Shown here: one piece after another, positions 29,941 through 42,941 of the stretch
Position numbering within the stretch: the first letter of the stretch is position 1
How the letters are laid out: each line of letters begins with the position of its first letter
Program-made: the position numbers and the translations under genes
The notes under the pieces: generated by a model
Database searches by the model: none
Told to the model about the DNA's origin: nothing
Seen by the model: only the letters and a program-made list of their open reading frames with translations
DNA from: Symsagittifera roscoffensis
Taxonomy: Eukaryota; Xenacoelomorpha; Acoela; Convolutidae
Direction of reading: 5' to 3'
Length of the DNA stretch: 64,000 nucleotides
NCBI RefSeq assembly: GCF_963678635.1
Contig: NC_087062.1
Coordinates: 11,206,670 to 11,270,669, forward strand

Positions 29941-30492
29941 CACGTGCTCTGTTTAGCTTTCAAGATCTTAATGGTTGTTGAGCGCATGTTATTTCTCATT
30001 CATTGGTTGTGCTAGAAGAAGCTCTACAACAGCTTGAGTTTCGGCCTGTAGTTGGAATCGCAGTCGGATGATGAGAAGAATAGGTAGAAATACTTTGGAT
30101 TCACTGATGAGAGTGAATACTCCCCGACCTACTTTGGATTCAATGATGAGATTCATGGTACAGAAGAGAACCATGATCTTGATTCTAAAAAAACGCAGAC
30201 TGGTTTGACACAGCCAACGCATAATTTGGCAATAATGATCTCTTCGGAACATTGTTCACTACAAGAGAACCGTTCCACCGAGCTTCTTGATGTCGAGAAA
30301 CATAAAATACACAGTGTTTCAACTGAGAGAATGGGAAATTTGTCTTCGTCAGATGCTCCAGACATGTCAACGTGTCGTAAATTGCCAGATTACACACACT
30401 TGGTTTCTTATACTGATTGTATGTGGCATGGAATCAATCGTGTAGTAATGTGTGAAGTCATCGATGAAGTGTATGTTAAAATAATGCATTGA

Positions 30493-32460
30493 AAACCAAA
30501 TTTAATTCGAGTTCCTTCGGGTGATGAAGGAAAGTGGTTCCTTAAGGAAATGGCAGACTTGTTTTTTGCTTTTGCTGGCAACTCTTGTAAAGAACTCATT
30601 GCTTTTAAGGCAGCAATGCTCATGCCAGCGTTTCTCCCTCAGAAAACTTCCAGGAAGAGCAAAATCAAAAAACGTAATCTACATCTCAAAAGCAGAAAAA
30701 TTTTTTGAAAGAACCTTTGAGTGTTTTGAAGGAACCTTTGACGGAAGGTACGGCTGTTTGAGTTAACTGTGTCTAATGACTAACAAAATTCCTGACGAGA
30801 ATCTTGCTCGCTCGCTTGCAAAGCTCTTGATGAAAAGAAAATTAACAAGTCCCATGCGATTGCTCAAGGGTGAGAAAGCTGGAATTCCCAAATTAGACAA
30901 CCTGATAGTAGAGATAAAATGGTATCTCCTAAAATCTCTTTGATAGCCTAAATTCTGAATGTGTTCGCCGTTGTGCTCTGAGCAGTTTTTGGGGCAGCAG
31001 GACCTTCTGGCGCCATTGCTTTGCATGCAAGACACTTTTGCACGGCCTCCGGAAGAAAATCTAACTGTTTGTGTGAAGCATCGGCCATAAAATTTAGAAA
31101 ATTAGATACTGCGGTAACACGTCCTCAGGAAAAGCAGGCATTAACAACTTCTCGTCTCATTGGTTTGGAAGAAAAAATTCAGGAGTCAAACCATCTGGCA
31201 TTGCTTCGTGCTATCTCGTCTGAGCTTCGCAGTGCATCTGGTATTTCCCAACTGTATGCTGGCAAGCGGAATTCTTGCGAGGAAGCTGCTTCAGCTCTAA
31301 CGTCTGCTTTCAATGAGTCGGAAACTGAGAAATGCTGCTGGTTGCTGCTAGCAATGTATTTAATGAGCTCATCAGACAGTTTGCCTTGCTGAACATGTAT
31401 GTTGATAGCCCAGCTATGGCTACATTTCTCACCAATCTGTACAGAAAGCCGGCAAAACTGACTTTACACGGAGAAGTGCTTTTGTTGTGAGAAGGTAATA
31501 ATCATGGCGGGTCTGAAAATATGCCAATGTATGGTATAGCTCTGTTGCCTCTCATTGAACCACTCCGTGTCCTTTTAAAGCAATTTTGGTATGCCAGTGA
31601 CTCTGCTGAAACTGGCAAACTGAAAAACTGAAGTCATGGTTCAAAGCGTTGAAAGAACACGGACTGCAGAATTTATCAAAACTAAGCTTTTTGTTAAACG
31701 TGAAAACTTGGTTTTTGCAGAGCGCGTTTTCTCCGGAAGTGGTATAATGAGTTTAACAGAAGGAAACAAGTGTTTCGAATGCCTGATTGGCAGCAAAAAA
31801 ACTCATTGAAAAAACTTGTGCAAGTTAGATGGATCAAAAAGTGAACTGGAGATTTTATCTCACTTCCTCGAGACGCAGCCTCACTGGGCTTATACAGTTC
31901 GTACGCATAGGTTTATTCTGAAATGGAAAAACTCGATAAGAGTGTTCGACTGTAGCCAAAAAGAGTTTAAGGTAACGAAGCACAACGCAGTTTTTGCCGA
32001 AGCTGTTTGGTAGAGTATTACCAGGAGTTCTTGAAAGATCTGTGCTAGCGCTCCCACAAGACTCGGTGGTTTGAACATCATCAATCCAGAAAAAACACCG
32101 GTCAGAATTTCAAAGACTCTGAGAGACTCTGTAAACTTTGTGAGACCCTGAGAGACCCTGACGCCGCTCAGAAAGTCAAAGACTCCGAGAGACTCTGTAA
32201 ACGTTGTTGAGAAAAATTTGTCAGGCGATACTGATTTATACGGAGTTGCAAGAAAGCAGAAACGAACATCTACTGAAATACAGAAGGAGAACGAAAAGCG
32301 CGCCGAGAGAATGGAAGATATTGTCTTGCAGTCGCTTGTCAGTACTCCATACTCAAGAATACTTGAACTATGGTTTTTGCCTGAGTATGCATTGTTTGAC
32401 TGATTATGCATTTTGCCTGAGCATATATCGCCGGTTCGCATTGTGCTTGGGACATAATTG
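30493..32460 (+). pseudogene. Dead reverse transcriptase, copy A
   Basis: Broken plus-strand coding similarity in several frames. The first part reads GDEGKWFLKEMADLFFAFAG. Later come SASGISQLYAGKRNSCEEA (about 31230), then a palm remnant in which the expected L-V-D-A-x-N-A-F-N is LLVAASNVFNEL, then MYGIALLPLIEPL. YASD at 31590-31601 stands where Y-A-D-D is expected. I remember this architecture from non-LTR-like reverse transcriptases common in marine invertebrates. Two catalytic aspartates are replaced and many stops interrupt, so it is inactive. The family name is uncertain. Confidence 0.6.
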
Positions 32461-32989
32461 ATAATGTCCCTTCTCACTTTGTTCGTGGAAAATTTCTCGT
32501 TTGGTTGAGCATTGCTTGTTTTGTCCTACTGGAGGCTTCCCAGCCAGTCGACATAATGAAGTGCTACACAACAGCAGAAATGTTGACCGAACTTGCACTA
32601 AAGTTTAAATTGAACCGCATTTAAAGAGTTTATCTGGCGAGTTTTTGGCTTTGAGATCATCAAATAGTGACGACGAAGCGCGTCTGGCTAATTCAGCTAA
32701 AGTAGTGTGGGAAGGCAGATTTTAGAAGGCATTCTTCGATGTAAGAAGATTCAATACTTGCGCCAAATCATATTCTGGTACTCTGCCAAATGTGTACAGT
32801 AAGCACGAATTGAAAAAAAAATCGATAATATGACTATTGTATCAGCGAAATTGAAGATACTTCAATCACGCCTCCTGTTCGTTCGTGCACGAGTGGCAGG
32901 GCCAATTTTGCTACCACGTTTCTTGAAAAGACTTCGATATAATTATACAACGCCACGAATGCAAAGCTGCCTCAGTCGAGGTGCTTTAC

Positions 32990-33200
32990 TTATGTCTCGA
33001 CTTTGATAGTCGAGCAAGTGCGGTTTTGCGATTGAAACACGGCAATTTTAAATCACGCACAAAGTCAAAACATACCCGATTTTGGTTCAAAAAGTCGAAA
33101 CATAAGTCGAGAAAAACGAAGCATACCCAGTTTTGATCGAGAAGCCGAAAAATAGGTCGATCACAGTCGAAGCTTAGGTCGAGCAGGGGGAAAACAAAAT
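32990..33200 (-). repeat. TCGAC-rich minisatellite array, inverted orientation, copy A
   Basis: The same repeat as at 29420 but on the opposite strand (AAGTCGAAACATAAGTCGAG words on the plus strand). With the plus-oriented array it brackets the reverse transcriptase remnant. Confidence 0.55.
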
Positions 33201-33901
33201 CAAGCCTAGTCAAAACATACCCGAATTCGAAACATACACAATTTCGATAAAACCAGTATCGTTAAAATCTTTAACGCTAGCGGTGACCTGAACTAATCGA
33301 AACCACTCTGAAAACCGGGAAACTTTGAATAATTGAATAGTTTCGGGGAATAATTGAATAGTTGTTGTAGCGTAACTTTGTTTTTTGTTGATGCTTTTTG
33401 ATGTTTTTTGTTGATGCCCAAGTATCCTAACTTTCCAGTAGAAGTTTTGGGGCATCCAATCATCCAACAGAGCCTGCTTTCGTCTTTTGACTGAATTCCC
33501 CGCGTAGCGGTGTCTGCTGCTTTGTGTTTACCAGGGATGAGTTTCCATTAATCAGCTTTTCAACAAAATTAGCTTACCGAATCTGTTAGTGCAGTAAGTT
33601 AACAGTTTACAAAGCGATCTTATCAAGGACAAACCGTTTGTACTATCTGTCCAATAGTGAATGGATGGTTTTCATTTGCATTTCAACTGTAGCAAAGTTG
33701 CCGAGCCGTGCGCCTAAAAGAGCGACTTGTAATTCCAGTTTCGGAACGTTTTCTTGGTTCAGTGAAGCTCAGTTTCTTCTGTCAATCAAGAAAGTAACGA
33801 GTATGTCAGAGCTTCCCATAGTACGGAACAAAATGCATCGCAGAACACAAGAAGCTATACCTCACTATGTGAAAGTTGTGGTTCAAGTAAGCAAGGTATC
33901 C

Positions 33902-34120
33902 TCACATGAGGGCATTGGTTGTTTTGCTTGCCCATTTTGTCGGGGGTTCATCCAGGTTCCGCAAATTTTGAGAAGGATTTTTGGTTTCATCACAAGCGGC
34001 GCTAGGATACATAGTGGATCGAAAACCTTTTGTGTAGAGGATCCTTCCGAGTGTAGATATAGTACCAGTAGTTACCCTATTTGTTGGTTGCATGATAATT
34101 GTTCAAGGTACCAGGAGAAA
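33902..34120 (-). pseudogene. BEL/Pao pol fragment (A17-like), copy A
   Basis: Minus-strand frame TTGTISTLGRILYT, then sequence that in copy B reads KVFDPLCILAPLVMKPKIVL, the motif following reverse transcriptase in BEL/Pao polyproteins (F-D-P-L-G-x-x-x-P). In copy A a frame change removes this motif. A short isolated fragment, certainly dead. Confidence 0.5.
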
Positions 34121-35199
34121 ATCAAAAAGCTGAACTTGCAAGAGTTAGCTAGCTTTCAGGCAAGAGCTCATAGAGGCATTGGAAAAGAAGAAACGATCTA
34201 ATTAGGACCTGGGGAATGATTATTGTGTGAACTGGCTGAAGGCACATGCGGCACATTTTGCTCGAGATTAAACCCTAGCGATAGCGGAACTGCTAGGGAT
34301 GCCGAAAAAACCATAATTTTGGTTCAGTCAGTTATCGACTCCTGAAAGATTTGGGGAGCCCATTTGTCATCGCGAAACCTCCAAGGCACTAGAAAAATTT
34401 GGCCAGAATACGCATGGTAGTTCCTACTTAATTGAAAGCAGTAGAGAACTTCTCAGATCCACGAACTATTAGACTTCCAGATACGGCGTAACGGGTCAGG
34501 ATTTAGCACGAGATGCGAGATATGGAGAGGAGTTTTGCTCGTCCAAAATAGCCAAGGCACTTGCTTCCTATGACCGAGCTGTCCCTGAAGCGGCAAAAAT
34601 AGTAAAATCGCGAGTTCGGAGTTTATGAGAACTTCTGAGAAACTGTTCTGGCCTGAGCTAAACCTGTATGTTTTGCTTGGAGCTGAGCTCAATCAAATGC
34701 TAACCTTTGATGTAGCAACCAAGTCGGAAACAACGTGTGAGCGGAACTACTGTTAAATGAAAAAAATGAGTGATCGTTTACATGCAGCTGGAATTCTGAA
34801 GCCCTTGATGAACGAAAATTCGACTCCCAAGAAGATCTGGGAGGCAACCAAACGCTGTTTTCAGCGATGGTGGAGATACAAGAGTTGTTCGCATTCAGAT
34901 TTGGATCGAAGACTAGAGTTGTGTTCGCCACTTCCACTGAGTACCCGAGCATGCCTACCGCGCCTTAGTTCGTCTATTCTATGTTAGCCTTGATAACGGA
35001 CAATAAGGGACGAAGGTTGCTGATAGCTGCCCCAATCGTAAGCTGGAAAAGATAAACTTGAGACCCTTGAAAGTGGAATTGGCAATATATTGGGCGGGCA
35101 TCTCAGACGCGCTGACGGGCTTCTATGAATTTGCGGATATCCTGACTGTATTGGACGAGGTGTTGTGATAGGAAATCTCGCAAAAAAGTAGCTGACGCG

Positions 35200-35505
35200 A
35201 TGAAATTGTCAGAATTGATAGCGTACCGGCTTACTTCGGAAAGAGGGAGGCGGCCATTCTTGGAGTCCGGAGTAGTGAAAATTGGAGATAATATTAAAAA
35301 ACGAGCTTCTTCTCTGATAGCTCAGGTGAGTGAAATTATGCAATATTATCTGGATCAAGCGGAAAGGAGAGGAATTGCAGTGGGAACCTTCTTTTCACTA
35401 GCTAATGATGCCACCATCTCGCTCTTCTGGAGGGAACATGCGCAATTAGACATGAGGACCAGAAGGGTACACAAAATCTTGAGATTCTTTAGTCCACGCT
35501 GGTGA
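35200..35505 (+). CDS. Conserved 101-codon frame of unknown function, copy A
   Basis: Begins MKLSELIAYRLTSERGRRPF and ends HKILRFFSPRW, with a likely amphipathic helix (RASSLIAQVSEIMQYYLDQA). The frame is intact in both duplicated copies, with only a few residue changes (for example DN/DK and DQ/DE), although neighbouring sequence is full of stops. It could be a small gene, or a surviving piece of a dead element. I do not recognise it. Confidence 0.35.
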   Translation: MKLSELIAYRLTSERGRRPFLESGVVKIGDNIKKRASSLIAQVSEIMQYYLDQAERRGIAVGTFFSLANDATISLFWREHAQLDMRTRRVHKILRFFSPRW

Positions 35506-36119
35506 AAAAATGATGTCGTCAAAGGTGACCGGGATTGAAAAAAATTGCTTAGACGTATGCGAATGGTTTTCGAAAAATTTTGTCCAAAAAGAAGCTTGCA
35601 ACCTTGGTAACCATTGTTTCCAAGTGCAATCGTAATGGGAACAGTAAAAACAGTTGGTAGGCAAACAAGCCGAATCGACAACAAACCGAAATTGAAAGTA
35701 TCATTCCAATTAAACAAAAATTTAAATTATAATTCAAAATTGCAGCTGAGTGTCACTTTTGTTATGCAATTATTACGTAATTCGGATGTAATTTGCAAAA
35801 TTTTGATGTAATTTAGCTTGAAGATATGGCGTTTGCTGAACATCCGCCGATAAAATATAAATTTTAGCTTGTATTTTCCGAAAATGATGATCCGAAGCCA
35901 TATTTGACGTATGATTTTTCGGAAATATTGTTTCAATTATTGAAAATGTACCATTACCAGACAAAACATTTTACGCGCTGTTCATAAAGGGACAAAGAGG
36001 CTCCCATTTTCCATGACATTAAATCCTCTCTCCATAGCTTCTACAAGATGGCATGTAAAGTCAGACACCCAAAGAAGACAGACCAAAAACATGAATGGTC
36101 ACTGCACAGGTTGTATAAA

Positions 36120-36630
36120 GCCGCGTAAACCGGGTCGAGGTGCTCAATTTATGTTTCGACAGTCTCGATCAATTTTCGGTAGGTTTCGACTTTCACGACC
36201 AGCTTTTGATATGTTTTGATTTTCTCGATGCAATTAAAAAAGTGTTCGACTTTATTCGACCCAGTTCAGACATGTTTCAGCTTTCTCAACCAAAGTTCGA
36301 TATGTTTCGACTTTATCAACTTTCTCAACCAACAATTTGTTTTAAAAACTTGTTGGTGCGAACCTGAATAGATATGTTTCGACTTTCTTGATCAAAACTG
36401 GGTAGGTTTTGATGTTGTGGGATATAACAGATGCCAGCTAAAACGACACATAAGCTCAAAATATAACAAGTTTATCTATGTTTTAGTTGTGCGAGCAAAA
36501 AATACGACAAAAATGGCACATCTAGGTGCATTTTTTGACTTTCGCTCGGCTTCCACTATGCTCGACTTATCTTTCGACTGTGCTCGACTTATGTTTCGAC
36601 GGTGTTCGACCTATGTTTCGACTGAGCTGA
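36120..36630 (+). repeat. TCGAC-rich minisatellite array, plus orientation, copy B
   Basis: Counterpart of the array at 29420, with the same unit order and a few substitutions. Confidence 0.6.
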
Positions 36631-37167
36631 AATTTTCTTGCGCGTGCTCTGTTAGCTTTCAAGATCTTAATGGTTGTTGAGCGCATGTTATTTTTCATTC
36701 ATTGGTTGTGCTAGAAGAAGCTCTACAGCAGCTTGAGTTTCGGCCTGTAGCTGGAATCGCAGTCGGATGATGAGAAGAATAGGTAGAAGTGCACGTCCCC
36801 GACCTACTTTGGATTCACTGATGAGATTCATGGTACAGAAGAGAACCATGATCTTGATTCTAAACAAAAGCAGACTGGTTTGACCCAGCCAACGCATAAT
36901 TTGGCCATAATGATCTCTTCAGAACATTGTTCACTACACGAGAATTGTTCCACCGAGCTTCTTGATGTCGAGCAACATAAAACACACAGTGTTTCAACTA
37001 AGAGTATGGGAAATTTGTCTTCGTCAGATGCTTCAGACATGTCAACGTGTCGTAAATTGCCAGATTACACACACTTGGTTTCTTATACTGATTGTATGTG
37101 GCATGGAATCAATCGTGTAGTAATGTGTGAAGTCATCGATGAAGTGTATGATAAAGTAGTGCATTGA

Positions 37168-39070
37168 AAACCAAATTTAATTCGAGTTCCTTTGGGTGAT
37201 GAAGGAAAGTGGTTCCTTGAAGAAATGGCAGACTTGTTTTTTGCTATTGCTGGCAACTCTTGTAAAGAACTCATTGCTTTTAAGGTAGCAATGCTCATAC
37301 CAGCGTTTCTCCCTCAGAAAACTTCCAGGAAGAGCAAAATCAAAAAACGTAATCTACATCTCAATCGCAGAAAAAAAAATTGAAAGAACCTTCGAGTGTT
37401 TTGGAGGAACCTTTGACGGAAGGTACGGCTGTTTGAGTTAACTGTGTCTAATGACTAACAAAATTCCTGACGAGAATCTTGCTCGCTCGCTTGCAAAGCT
37501 CTTGATGAAAAGAAAAGTTACAAGTCCCATGCGATTGCTCAAGGGTGAGAAAGCTGGAATTCCCAAATTAGACAACCTGATAGTAGAGATAAAATGGTAT
37601 CTCTTAATATCTCTTTGATAGCCTAAATTCTGATTGTATTCGCCGTTGTGCTCTGAGCAGTTTTTGGAGCAGCAGGACCTTCTGGCGCCGTTGCTTTGCA
37701 TGCAAGACACTTTTGCCTCTGGAAGAAAACCTAACTAATTGTGTAAAGCATCGGCCATAAAACCTAGAAAACTAGATACTGCGGTAACACGTCCTCAGGA
37801 AAAGCAGGCATTAACAACTTCTAGTCTCATTGGTTTGGAAGAAAAAAATTCAGGAGTCAAACCAACTGGCATTGCTTCGTGCTATCTCGTCTGAGCTTCG
37901 CAGTGCATCTGGTATTTCCCAACTGTATGCTGGCAAGCGGACTTCTTGCGAGGAAGCTGCTTCAGCTCTAACGTCTGCTTTCAATGAGTCGGAAACTGAG
38001 AAATGCTGCTGGTTGCTGCTAGCAATGTATTTAATGAGCTCATCAGACAGTTTGCCTTGCTGAACATGTATGTTGATAGCCCAGCTATGGCTACATTTCT
38101 CACCAATCTGTACAGAAAGCCGGCAAAACTGACTTTAGATGGAGAAGTGCTTTTGTTGTGAGAAGGAAATAATCATGGCGGGTCTGAAAGTATGCCAATG
38201 CATGGTATAGCTCTGTTGCCTCTCATTGAACTTTGACCTTTTAAAGCAATTTTGGTATGCCAGTGACTCTGCTGAAACTGGCAAACTGAAAAACTGAAGT
38301 CATGGTTCAAAGCGTTGAAAGAACACGGACTGCAGAATTTATCAAAACTAAGCTTTTTGTTAAACGTGAAAACTTGGTTTTTGCGGAGCGCGTTTTCTCC
38401 GGAAGTGGTATAATGAGTTTAACAGAAGGAAACAAGTGTTTCGAATGCCTGATTGGCAGCAAAAAAACTCATTGAAAAAACTTGTGCTAGTTAGATGGAT
38501 CGAAAAGTGAACTGGAGATTTTATCTCACTTCCTCGGGACGCAGCCTCACTGGGTTTATACAGTTCGTACGCATAGGTTTATTCCGAAATGGAAAAACTC
38601 GATAAGAGTGTTCGACTGTAGCCAAAAAAAGTTTAAAATAACGAAGCACAACGCAGTTTTTGCCGAAGCTGTTTGGTAGAGTATTACCAGGTGATCTTGA
38701 AAGATCTGTGCTAGCGCTCCCACAAGACTGAGTGATTTGAACATCATCAATCCAGAAAAAAACACCGGTCAGAATTTCAAAGACTCTGATAGACTCTGTA
38801 AACTTAGTGAGACCCTGAGAGACTCTGACGCCGCTCAGAAAGTCAAAGACTCCGAGAGACTCAGTAAACGTTGTTGAGAAAAATTTGTCAGGCGACACTG
38901 ATTTATACGGAGTTGCAAGAAAGCAGAAACGAACATCTACTGAAATACAGAAGGAGAACGAAAAGCAGGCCGAGAGAATGAAAGATATTGTCTTGCAGTC
39001 GCTTGTCAGTACTCCATACGCAAGAATATTTAAACTATGGTTTTTGCCTGAGTATGTATTGTTTGCCTGA
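37168..39070 (+). pseudogene. Dead reverse transcriptase, copy B
   Basis: Counterpart of 30493-32460 with the same landmarks: KWFLEEMADLFFAIAG, SASGISQLYAGKRTSCEEA, MHGIALLPLIE, and YASD at 38256-38267. The shared loss of catalytic aspartates shows that inactivation preceded the duplication. Copy B also has private indels, for example a gap after LPLIE near 38230. Confidence 0.6.
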
Positions 39071-39779
39071 TTATGCATTTTGCCTGAGTATATATCGCCG
39101 GTTCGCATTGTGCTTGGGACATAATTGATAATGTCCCTTCTCACTTTGTTCGTGGAAAAGTTTTCTCGTTTGGTTGAGCATTGCTTGTTTTGTCCTACCG
39201 GAGGCTTCCCAGCCAGTCGACATAATGAAGTGCTACACATAACAGCAGAACTTGCACTAAACTTGCACTAAAATTTAAATTGAACCGCATTTAAAGAGTT
39301 TATCTCTGCGAGTTTTTGGCTTTGAGAACATTAAATAGTGACGACGAAGCGCATCTGGCTAATTCAGCCAAAGTAGTGTGGGAAGGCAGATTTTAGAAGG
39401 CATTCTTTGATGTAAGAAGATTCAATACTTGCGCCAAATCATATTCTGGTACTCTGCCAAATGTGTAGGATTCGATGTCGTCTTGGAATTGCTCTTTTCA
39501 GAACTTTGATAATTTGTATTCGTGTATCCCGTTTGTCCTATCGGAGACCACGCACGTTTGTGTTGAGCAAAGAAATCTTAAGGAGCGCTCAATGGACATC
39601 AATTAACTTGCTTGAATGTTTTTTATGATGTATGTTAGCTATTTTTAGTTTGTTCTATAATGAATAAAGTTTTTTCAGATAATCCTGTCTACGTTTTCAA
39701 AAGATCACGATATTTCTAAAATCCCCCAACCAAAACAGACCTGAACTAACATTTATTGTTCTGGTTGAAAATTTTGACA

Positions 39780-40230
39780 CTGCTCGACCTATGACTCGAA
39801 AGTGCTCGACCCATGTTTTGACAGTGCTCGACACATATTTCGACATTATCGACCGACACAGGGTAGGCTTCGACTGTGCTCGACCTATGTTTTGACTGTG
39901 CTCGACCTATCTTTAATTTTTCGAGTGAAACTGGGTATGTTCCGAATTTCTCGACCAAAATGGTGTAAGTTCCGACTTTCTCGACCTATGTTTCGAAATT
40001 TTTTTCGAATGTGCTTGACCTATGTTTCAACTTTCTCGACTAAAAATGGGTAATTTTTGACTTTCTCGATTTTTGTTTTAAATTTTTAGACTAAAATGTC
40101 GTATGTTTCGACTTTGTGATCGACCTATGTTTCGTCTTTGTCGACCAAAACTGGTTAAGTTTCGACGTTCTCGACCAAACTTGGGTATGTTTCTGTTTGG
40201 GCTTGACTTAAAATTGCCTCTCGACCACGG
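39780..40230 (+). repeat. Additional TCGAC-rich array present only in copy B
   Basis: Units of the type TGCTCGACCTATGTTTCGAC and TTTCTCGACCAAAATGG in plus orientation. It lies in the sequence that copy A lacks (about 39466-40370) and is followed by an inverted array. Confidence 0.6.
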
Positions 40231-40399
40231 AGTGTTAGTCTCAATAATGTACTTGTTAGATTTTCAAAGTCGAAACTTGAGGTGAACACCTCAACCGGTA
40301 AAAAAGCTTTCTAAAAATTTACAAGACAGTTATAGTTTCGTTATGCTCCTCAACGCTGTATGCATATAATTATACAACGCCACGAATGCAAAGCTGCCT

Positions 40400-40650
40400 C
40401 GGTCGAGGTGCTTTTTTTATGTCTCGACTTTGATAGTCGAGCAAGTGCAGTTTTGCGATTGAAACACGGCGATTGAGCAGCAATTTTAAATCGCGCACAA
40501 AGTCAAAACTTACCCGATTTTGGTTCAGAAAGTCGAAACATAAGTCGAGAAAAACGAAGCATACCCAGTTTTGATCGAGAAGCCGAAAAATAGGTCGAGC
40601 ACAGTCGAAGCTTAGGTCGAGCAGGTGGAAAACAAAATCAAGCCTAGTCA
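40400..40650 (-). repeat. TCGAC-rich array, inverted orientation, copy B
   Basis: Counterpart of the inverted array at 32990, starting with the same GTCGAGGTGCTTT..ATGTCTCGAC landmark. Together with the array at 39780 it forms a diverged inverted pair. Confidence 0.55.
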
Positions 40651-41330
40651 AAACATACCCGAATTCGAAACATACACAATTTCGATAAAACCAGTATCGA
40701 TAAAATCTTTAACGCTAGCGGTGACCTGAACTAATCGAAACCACTCTGAAAACCGGAAAAATTTGAATAATTGAATAGTTTCGGGGAATAATTGAATAGT
40801 TGTTGTAGCGTAACTTTGTTCCAGATGTTTTTTGTTGATGCCCAAGTATCCTAACCTTCCAGTAGAAGTTTTGGGGCATCCAATCATCCAACAGAGCCTG
40901 CTTTCGTCTTTTGGCTCAATTCCCCGCGTAGCGGTGTCTGCTGCTTTGTGTTTACTAGGGATGAGTTTCCATTAATCAGCTTTTCAACGAAATTAGCTTA
41001 CCGAATCTGTTAGTGCAGTAAGTTAACAGTTTACAAAGCGATCTTATCAAGGAAAAACCGTTTGTACTATCTGTCCAATAGTGAATGGATGGTTTTCATT
41101 TGCATTTCAACTGTAGCAAAGTTGCAGAGCCGTGCGCCTAAAAGAGCGACTTGTAGTTCCAGTTTCGGAACGTTTTCTTGGTTCAGTGAAGCTCAGTTTC
41201 TTGTGTCAATCAAGAAAGTAACGGGTATGCCAGAGCTTCCCATAATACGGAACAAAATGCATCGCAGAACACAAGAAGCTATACGTCACTATGTGAAAGT
41301 TGTGGTTCAAGTAAGCGAGCTATCCTCACC

Positions 41331-41528
41331 TCACATGAGGGCATTGGTTGTTTTGCTTGCCCATTTTGTCGGGGGTTCATCCAGGTTCCGCAAATTTTGC
41401 AGAACGATTTTCGGTTTCATCACAAGCGGCGCTAGGATACATAGTGGGTCAAAAACCTTTGTTAATGTGTAGAGGATCCTTCCGAGTGTAGATATAGTAC
41501 CAGTAGTTACCCTATTTGTTGGTTGCAT
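41331..41528 (-). pseudogene. BEL/Pao pol fragment (A17-like), copy B
   Basis: 65 open codons on the minus strand containing TKVFDPLCILAPLVMKPKIV, which fits the F-D-P-L-G-x-x-x-P segment of BEL/Pao polyproteins. It is more complete than the copy A counterpart, which has a frame change here. No protease, reverse transcriptase or integrase around it can be reconstructed by eye. Confidence 0.55.
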
Positions 41529-42635
41529 GAAAATTGTTCAAGGTACCAGGAGAAAATCAAAAAGCTGAACTTGCAAGAATTAGCTAGCTTTCAGGCAAGA
41601 GCTCATAGAGGCATTGGAAAAAACGAAACGATCCAATCAGGACCTGGGGAATGAATATTGTGTGAATTGGCTGAAGGCACATGCGGCACATTTTGCTCGA
41701 GATTAAACCCTAGCGATAGCGGAACTGCTAGGGATGCCGAAAAAACCATAATTTTGGTTCAGTCAGTTATCGACTCCTGAAAAATTTGGGGAGCCCATTT
41801 GTCATCGCGAAACCTCCAAGATACTAGAAAAATTTGGCCAGAATACGCATGGTCGTCCCTACTCAATTGAAAGCAGTAGAGAACTTCTCAGATCCACGAA
41901 CTATTAGACTTCCAGATACGGCGTAACGGGTCAGGATTTAGCACGAGATGCGAGATATGGGGAGGAGTTTTGCTCGTCCAAAATAGCCAAGGCACTTGCT
42001 TCCTATGACCGAGCTGTCCCCGGAGGTGCAAAAAGAGTAAAATCGCGAGTTCGGAGTTTATGAGAACTTCTGAGAAATTTTTCTGGCCTGAGCTAAACCT
42101 GTATGTTTTGCTTTGAGCTGAGCTCAATCAAATGTTAACCTTTGATGTAGCAACCAAGTCGGAAAAAACGTGCGAGCAGAACTACTGCTATATGAAAAAA
42201 ATGAGTGATCGTTTACATGCAGCTGGAATTCTGAAGCCCTTGATGAAAAAAAATTCGATTCCCAAGAAGATCTGGGAGGCAAGTCAAACGCTGTTTTCAG
42301 CGAAGGTGGAGATACAAGAGTTGTTCGCATTCAGATTTGGATCGATGACTAGAGATGTGTTCGCCACTTCCACTGGGTACGCGAGCATGCCTACCGCGCC
42401 TTAGTTCGTCTATTCTATGTTAGCCTTGATAACGGACAATAGTGGACGAAGGTTGCTGATAGCTGCCCCAATCTTAAGCTGGAAAAGATAAACTTGAGAC
42501 CCTTGAAAGTCGAATTGACAATATATTGGGCGGGCATCTCAGACGCGCTGACGGGCTTCTATGAATTTGCGGATATCCTGATAGTATTGGACGAGGTGTT
42601 GTGATAAGACATCTCGCAAAAAAGTAGCTGACGCG

Positions 42636-42941
42636 ATGAAATTGTCAGAATTGATAGCGTACCGGCTTACTTCGGAAAGAGGGAGGCGGCCATTCTTGGA
42701 GTCCGGAGTAGTGAAAATTGGAGATAAGACTAAAAAACGAGCTTCTTCTCTGATAGCTCAGGTGAGTGAAATTATGCAATATTATCTGGATGAAGCGGAA
42801 AGGAGAGGAATTGCAGTGGGAACATTCTTTTCACTAGCTAATGATGCCACCATCTCGCTCTTCTGGAGGGAACATGCCCAATTAGACATGAGGACCAGAA
42901 GGGTACACAAAATCTTGAGATTCTTTAGTCCACGCTGGTGA
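42636..42941 (+). CDS. Conserved 101-codon frame of unknown function, copy B
   Basis: Nearly identical to the frame at 35200-35505 (MKLSELIAYRLTSERGRRPF..FSPRW) and likewise unbroken. Persistence in both copies is the only argument for function. The duplication boundary lies directly after its stop codon. Confidence 0.35.
   Translation: MKLSELIAYRLTSERGRRPFLESGVVKIGDKTKKRASSLIAQVSEIMQYYLDEAERRGIAVGTFFSLANDATISLFWREHAQLDMRTRRVHKILRFFSPRW

Larger units (their letters stand above)
29101..35507 (+). repeat. Copy A of a long direct duplication
   Basis: Sequence from about 29101 recurs in the same order and orientation from about 35808, with substitutions every few tens of bases and several small indels. 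The spacing between equivalent points grows from about 6.70 to 7.44 kb because copy B carries additional sequence at about 39466-40370. Both copies hold the same dead reverse transcriptase, BEL/Pao scrap and 101-codon frame. Copy A is about 6.4 kb and a spacer of about 300 bases separates it from copy B. Confidence 0.8.

Noticed and set aside
33638-34201. 187-codon plus-strand frame in copy A
   Set aside because: It is antisense to the BEL/Pao fragment and is broken in copy B, so it is unlikely to be a gene.
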